DNA from: an uncultured Eubacteriales bacterium
Lineage (GTDB): Bacteria > Bacillota > Clostridia > Oscillospirales > UBA644
Length of the DNA: 64,000 nt
NCBI GenBank assembly: GCA_900547165.1
Contig: URFZ01000008.1
Span: forward strand, 54,282-118,281
Direction: 5' to 3'
The position numbers and the translations under genes are program-made. The notes under the pieces were generated by a model. That model was not told where the DNA came from, searched no databases, and saw nothing but the letters and a program-made list of their open reading frames with translations. Shown one piece after another: positions 60,628 to 64,000 of this stretch; the stretch's first letter is position 1; every line of letters begins with the position of its first letter.

Positions 60628-62460
60628 TTATTTTGCTGCCGCACGGTTACGCATCGTGATTCTCATACGCTCCGCGTGGTCGAGTATCTTTTTGCGCAGA
60701 CGTATGTTTTTCGGCGTAACTTCCACAAGTTCGTCGTCCGCGATAAATTCAAGCGACTGTTCAAGGCTGAATTTTATCGGCGGAACGAGACGGAGCGCGT
60801 CGTCGTGACCCGATGAACGGACTGCGGTCATGTGCTTTTTCTTGCAGACGTTGACCGTCAGGTCGTCGCCCTTGTTCGCCATTCCGACAATCTGCCCCGC
60901 ATATACGGGCGTCGCGGGATCGATGAACATCGCGCCGCTGTCCTGCGAATAGAACAGACCGTAGGTCGTCGATTCTCCCGTTTCGAAAGCGACGAGAGAG
61001 CCGTTTGCTCTTCTCGGGATCTCTCCTTTGAACGGCTGATAACTGTCGAATACGGAACTCATAATGCCTTCGCCGCGCGTGTCGGTAAGAAATTCGTTTC
61101 TGTAACCGAAAAGTCCACGGGAGGGGATAAGAAATTCAAGTCTTGTTCTCGAACCTATCGGGCTCATGTGCAGCAGTTCGCCTTTTCGTTCGCCCATTTT
61201 GCTCATAACCGCGCCGACCGCAGATTCGGGCACGTCTGCGATAAGTCTTTCAAACGGTTCGCAGCGAACGCCGTCTATTGTTTTGAAAAGCACTTTCGGG
61301 GGCGATACCTGGAACTCGTACCCCTCGCGGCGCATGGTCTCCATAAGTATTGATATGTGCATTTCGCCTCTGCCGCAAACGCGGAACGCTTCCGTCGTGT
61401 CCGTGTCCTCAACCCGGAGCGAAACGTCTTTGAGCAGCTCTTTGTAAAGTCTTTCACGCAGATTTCTCGATGTTACGAACTTGCCCTCTCTGCCCGCGAA
61501 CGGGCTGTCGTTGACCATGAACGTCATTTCGACCGTCGGCTCGGAGATTTTGACGAACGGGAGCGGCTCGACCGCTTCGGGTGCGCACAGCGTGTCTCCT
61601 ATCGTAACGTCGGGAATGCCCGAAACGGAAACGATGTCTCCGACCGTCGCCGTCTGCACGGGAACTCTGTTCAGACCGTCAAACTGGTACAGGTTGACAG
61701 CCTTTTCTTTTTTCGGGGTCATTTCGGAATGGAAGTTCGTCCTCATCAGATCCTGACCCATTTTTATCTGACCGCGTTCTATTCTGCCTATCGCTATTCT
61801 GCCCACGTATTCGTTGTAGTCGATAGACGAAACAAGCATTTGCAACGGACCGTTTTCGTCGCCCTGCGGCGGGTCGATGTAATCAACAATTTTATCAAGC
61901 AGCGGTTTCAGGTCTTCGGACGGACCGTCGGGCGAAAGATCCGCTTTGCCCGCGCGTGCGGAAGCAAATATCATGGGAGAGTCAAGTTGTTCGTCCGTTG
62001 CGTTCAGATCCATGAACAGTTCGAGGACTTCGTCCACAACTTCAAACGGTCTTGCGTCCGGGCGGTCTATCTTGTTGATAACAACGATGACCTTGTGTCC
62101 GAGTTCAAGTGCGCGCTGCAAAACAAAACGTGTCTGCGGCATCGGTCCCTCAAAGGCATCAACAAGCAGAAGAACGCCGTCAACCATTTTCAGAATACGC
62201 TCAACTTCTCCGCCGAAGTCCGCGTGACCCGGGGTGTCGATTATGTTTATTTTTACATCTTTGTAATGAACGGCGGTGTTCTTTGCAAGAATTGTTATTC
62301 CGCGCTCTCTTTCGAGGTCGTTGGAGTCCATAACTCTTTCCGCAACCGCCTGATTTTCTCTGAAAATACCGCTCTGTTTAAGCATCTCGTCAACAAGCGT
62401 GGTCTTTCCGTGGTCAACGTGCGCTATAATCGCAACGTTTCGCAGATCTTCTCTTATCAT
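60628..62460 (-). CDS. typA: Ribosome-associated GTPase TypA/BipA
   Basis: 610 residues. Translation-factor GTPase motifs: G1 AHVDHGKTT (about 14-22), G2 with RGITI, G3 DTPGHADF, G4 NKIDR and G5 ASA; C-terminal domains (GRGEMHISI and GMVKEPFRGERL-type regions) are of the EF-G/BipA kind, with the unique TypA tail. It aids ribosome assembly and stress growth. ATG 62460 sits 8 bases after GGAGAG; GTG 62469 is too close to that site. Single-gene unit. Confidence 0.95.
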   Translation of the reverse strand: MIREDLRNVAIIAHVDHGKTTLVDEMLKQSGIFRENQAVAERVMDSNDLERERGITILAKNTAVHYKDVKINIIDTPGHADFGGEVERILKMVDGVLLLVDAFEGPMPQTRFVLQRALELGHKVIVVINKIDRPDARPFEVVDEVLELFMDLNATDEQLDSPMIFASARAGKADLSPDGPSEDLKPLLDKIVDYIDPPQGDENGPLQMLVSSIDYNEYVGRIAIGRIERGQIKMGQDLMRTNFHSEMTPKKEKAVNLYQFDGLNRVPVQTATVGDIVSVSGIPDVTIGDTLCAPEAVEPLPFVKISEPTVEMTFMVNDSPFAGREGKFVTSRNLRERLYKELLKDVSLRVEDTDTTEAFRVCGRGEMHISILMETMRREGYEFQVSPPKVLFKTIDGVRCEPFERLIADVPESAVGAVMSKMGERKGELLHMSPIGSRTRLEFLIPSRGLFGYRNEFLTDTRGEGIMSSVFDSYQPFKGEIPRRANGSLVAFETGESTTYGLFYSQDSGAMFIDPATPVYAGQIVGMANKGDDLTVNVCKKKHMTAVRSSGHDDALRLVPPIKFSLEQSLEFIADDELVEVTPKNIRLRKKILDHAERMRITMRNRAAAK

Positions 62461-62543
62461 AAAACACACTCTCCTCGGTTCGTCCCCATATCGCAGACGA
62501 ACTGTTTTTTCTGTCTGTAACCGTATAAAATATCCTTTCGCAT

Positions 62544-62572
62544 TATATACTTATTTTATGACATTTCGGCAA
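62544..62572 (-). promoter_or_regulatory. Candidate typA promoter
   Basis: On the minus strand TTGCCG (62572-62567), 17-bp spacer, TATATA (62549-62544) in the longer TATATAAT. Confidence 0.5.
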
Positions 62573-62686
62573 AATTCACAAAAAAGTCGGAGAATTTTCG
62601 TTAATTGCTATTTTTCACCGTTATTTTTCATTTTGTCCGTTTATTTTTTCGGAGGCTTATGTTAAAATAAAAATATCGAAAAGAAA

Positions 62687-62712
62687 AACGCAGTCCCTTT
62701 CGGAACCGCGTT
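62687..62712 (-). terminator. Intrinsic terminator after the small protein gene
   Basis: A hairpin with AACGC/GCGTT ends and inner GGTTCC/GGGACT pairing (62687-62712), GAAA-type loop, T-rich tail on the minus strand. Confidence 0.75.
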
Positions 62713-62746
62713 CTGTTCTCTTGTTTGGGCTGTTAAACAGCGCCGT

Positions 62747-62980
62747 CTATTCGTGGGCTTTGAGCCATTCTTCGGCTTTTGCCTTTGAAACGCACTTTAT
62801 ATCCTCTTTTTTGTACGGCGAGTTTTCTCCTCCGTTCACATAAAGAAAGAAAAGCCCTTTTTCGGTTTGATAAAGGGATTCTTCAAAGCCCTCTGCTTCT
62901 CCGAACTCACCCTCGGTGTATTTTTTGACAAGAGTTGCCGTGTCGGTGTCGTATTCTCTTCTGCAAATGTTTTTTTTCAT
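62747..62980 (-). CDS. Small hypothetical protein (77 aa)
   Basis: 77 residues, soluble, acidic; MKKNICRREYDTDTATLVKKY at the start, a mid-part with GEFGEAEGFEESLYQTEKG, and a C-terminal helix (KAKAEEWLKAHE). The pattern of a small beta-rich protein with a terminal helix recurs in Clostridia, but I know of no function. GGAGG lies 7 bases before ATG 62980; the longer reading to 63052 overlaps the opposite gene's promoter region. Own terminator at 62687-62712. Confidence 0.75.
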   Translation of the reverse strand: MKKNICRREYDTDTATLVKKYTEGEFGEAEGFEESLYQTEKGLFFLYVNGGENSPYKKEDIKCVSKAKAEEWLKAHE

Positions 62981-63081
62981 TGCTTTACCTCCGATATTAT
63001 TTGCATACATTATAACATATATTGATTCTGTGTTCAATATGAAATTTATCATATAATTTCGCTTTTTTTGAAAGGTTTGTT

Positions 63082-63873
63082 ATGAAAATAGACTTCCATA
63101 CCCATTGTTTTCCCGAAAAAATAGCCGAAAAGGCAAGAATAAAACTCTCTAACGCTTCGGGAGGGCTTATTCCTCAGACGGACTGTACCGCCGACGGGCT
63201 TCGCCGTGAAATGAAAAAAGACGGCGTTGACATCAGCGTTGTTATGAATATCGCAACAAACCCGCGCCAACAGCATTCGGTCAACGACTTTGCCGCGTCT
63301 CTTATATCGGAAGATCTTATTCCGTTCGGCTCGGTCCACCCGAACAGCCCGGACGCTCTCGACGAGCTTGAACGAATAAAATCCCTCGGAATGAAAGGGG
63401 TTAAGTTCCACCCGGAATATCAGGGTTTTTACGTTGACGAAGAACGTATGTTTCCCATATATAAAAAAATAAGCGAACTCGGCTTGATAACTCTTTTCCA
63501 CGCGGGGGGAGATATAGGTTTTCCGCCGCCGTATCACGGAACGCCGGATCGCTTTCTGCGGATTCTGAACCGTTTTGAGTCACCCGTCGTTCTGGCGCAC
63601 TGGGGCGGCTGCTTTATGTGCTTTGACGTTCTCGAAAAACTTGCGGGATTTCCCGTGTGGTTTGATACGTCGTTCGGTTACGGCACAATGCCGAAAGCGT
63701 GCGCGCAGAGAATTCTGGATAAACACGGCGCGGAGCGTCTGCTTCTCGGTTCCGATATGCCGTGGCAGCGCCCCTTGTGGTCGCTGGCGCTGCTGAACAG
63801 CCTTGATATGTCGGACGGAGACCGCGCGTTGATAGAATATAAAAACGCGCAGGGGCTGCTCGGAATACGGTAA
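63082..63873 (+). CDS. Amidohydrolase-family TIM-barrel protein (PF04909-like)
   Basis: 263 residues. Metal-binding pattern of the amidohydrolase-2 family: DFHTH at 4-8, FHPEYQG near 115, LFHAGG near 143, LAHWGG near 173 and a final Asp in LLGSDMPW. Such enzymes decarboxylate or hydrolyse aromatic or lactone-type acids; the substrate is unknown. AAAGG lies 8 bases before ATG 63082, and a -10 TATAAT at 63051-63056 has a weak -35. A Lys-rich stretch follows the stop. Confidence 0.85.
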   Translation: MKIDFHTHCFPEKIAEKARIKLSNASGGLIPQTDCTADGLRREMKKDGVDISVVMNIATNPRQQHSVNDFAASLISEDLIPFGSVHPNSPDALDELERIKSLGMKGVKFHPEYQGFYVDEERMFPIYKKISELGLITLFHAGGDIGFPPPYHGTPDRFLRILNRFESPVVLAHWGGCFMCFDVLEKLAGFPVWFDTSFGYGTMPKACAQRILDKHGAERLLLGSDMPWQRPLWSLALLNSLDMSDGDRALIEYKNAQGLLGIR

Positions 63874-64000
63874 AAAAAGACAAAAAAGGGGATGTAAAAA
63901 AAGCCCAGACCGCAAAAAAGGCTGAAAAATACAAAAAAGCAATGACTTAAAAGATAAACAAAACGACTCAAAACAGCAATTTTTGTGTTTTTCCATAAAA
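63874..64000. other. Window end, no supported gene
   Basis: A-rich sequence following the amidohydrolase. One frame shifted from it encodes a short Lys/Ala-rich stretch ending in TAA near 63950, but there is no ribosome-binding site or start codon; composition alone explains it. Confidence 0.4.

Noticed and set aside
63874..63955. Lys/Ala-rich shifted frame after the amidohydrolase, possible programmed frameshift
   Set aside because: The A-run lies after the stop codon, so slippage could not avoid the stop; low complexity explains the open frame.

Overview
The window looks like chromosome of an anaerobic, low-to-mid GC Bacillota, most likely a gut or rumen class Clostridia bacterium (Oscillospirales/Christensenellales type). 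This is inferred from gene content: a MurT-GatD pair, a site-2 protease-scpA-scpB-DUF2953-gerW block typical of spore-forming Clostridia, T-box leaders, ferredoxin-dependent 2-oxoacid oxidoreductase genes, a 2-hydroxyacyl-CoA dehydratase-type protein with its activase, and strong sigma-A promoters. I see no tRNA or rRNA genes, CRISPR array, prophage or insertion sequence.

Layout. 0-6 kb: two ECF vitamin-transporter S components (the first cut by the window edge, the second apparently frameshifted at its start), a MerR regulator with overlapping divergent promoters, an EamA exporter, and murT-gatD. 6-12 kb (minus strand): a phosphate operon, pstS-pstC-pstA-pstB-phoU-histidine kinase, with no response regulator. 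12-21 kb: uvrB, uvrA and a heterodimeric ABC exporter. 21-29 kb: a phospholipid cluster (PAP2-like, flippase-like, pssA, psd), a Wzm/Wzt-type polysaccharide exporter, azlC-azlD and a lipoprotein. 29-33 kb: dehydratase activase plus dehydratase-like protein. 33-37 kb (minus): a second heterodimeric ABC exporter followed by an unexplained in-frame 56-codon open extension. 37-39 kb: metY-metA. 39-44 kb (minus): three M50 paralogues, two with a changed active site, then scpA, scpB, DUF2953 and gerW. 44-45.5 kb: a metallophosphoesterase and secG. 45.5-60.4 kb (minus): a branched-chain acid island. 60.6-64 kb: typA, a small conserved-looking protein and an amidohydrolase.

The most interesting part is 45.5-60.4 kb. 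A T-box leader with a probable valine (GUA) specifier precedes an eight-gene run: an XRE-cupin-acyl-CoA ligase fusion, an omega-amidase-like nitrilase, a branched-chain aminotransferase, a P-loop ATPase, a ferredoxin and a three-subunit 2-oxoacid:ferredoxin oxidoreductase. A second T-box with a probable isoleucine (AUC) specifier precedes a paralogous XRE-cupin-ligase. Next to these lie a TIM-barrel/acyl-CoA ligase fusion and an isopropylmalate-synthase homologue whose catalytic residues are gone but whose C-terminal regulatory domain is intact. Since T-boxes switch genes on when the cognate tRNA is uncharged, the cluster reads as an anabolic route: branched-chain fatty acids are activated to CoA esters, reductively carboxylated to 2-oxoacids and transaminated to Val and Ile (perhaps also Leu). 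The chemistry is known from rumen bacteria. The T-box control, the XRE-cupin-ligase architecture and the single-operon organisation are what deserve attention.
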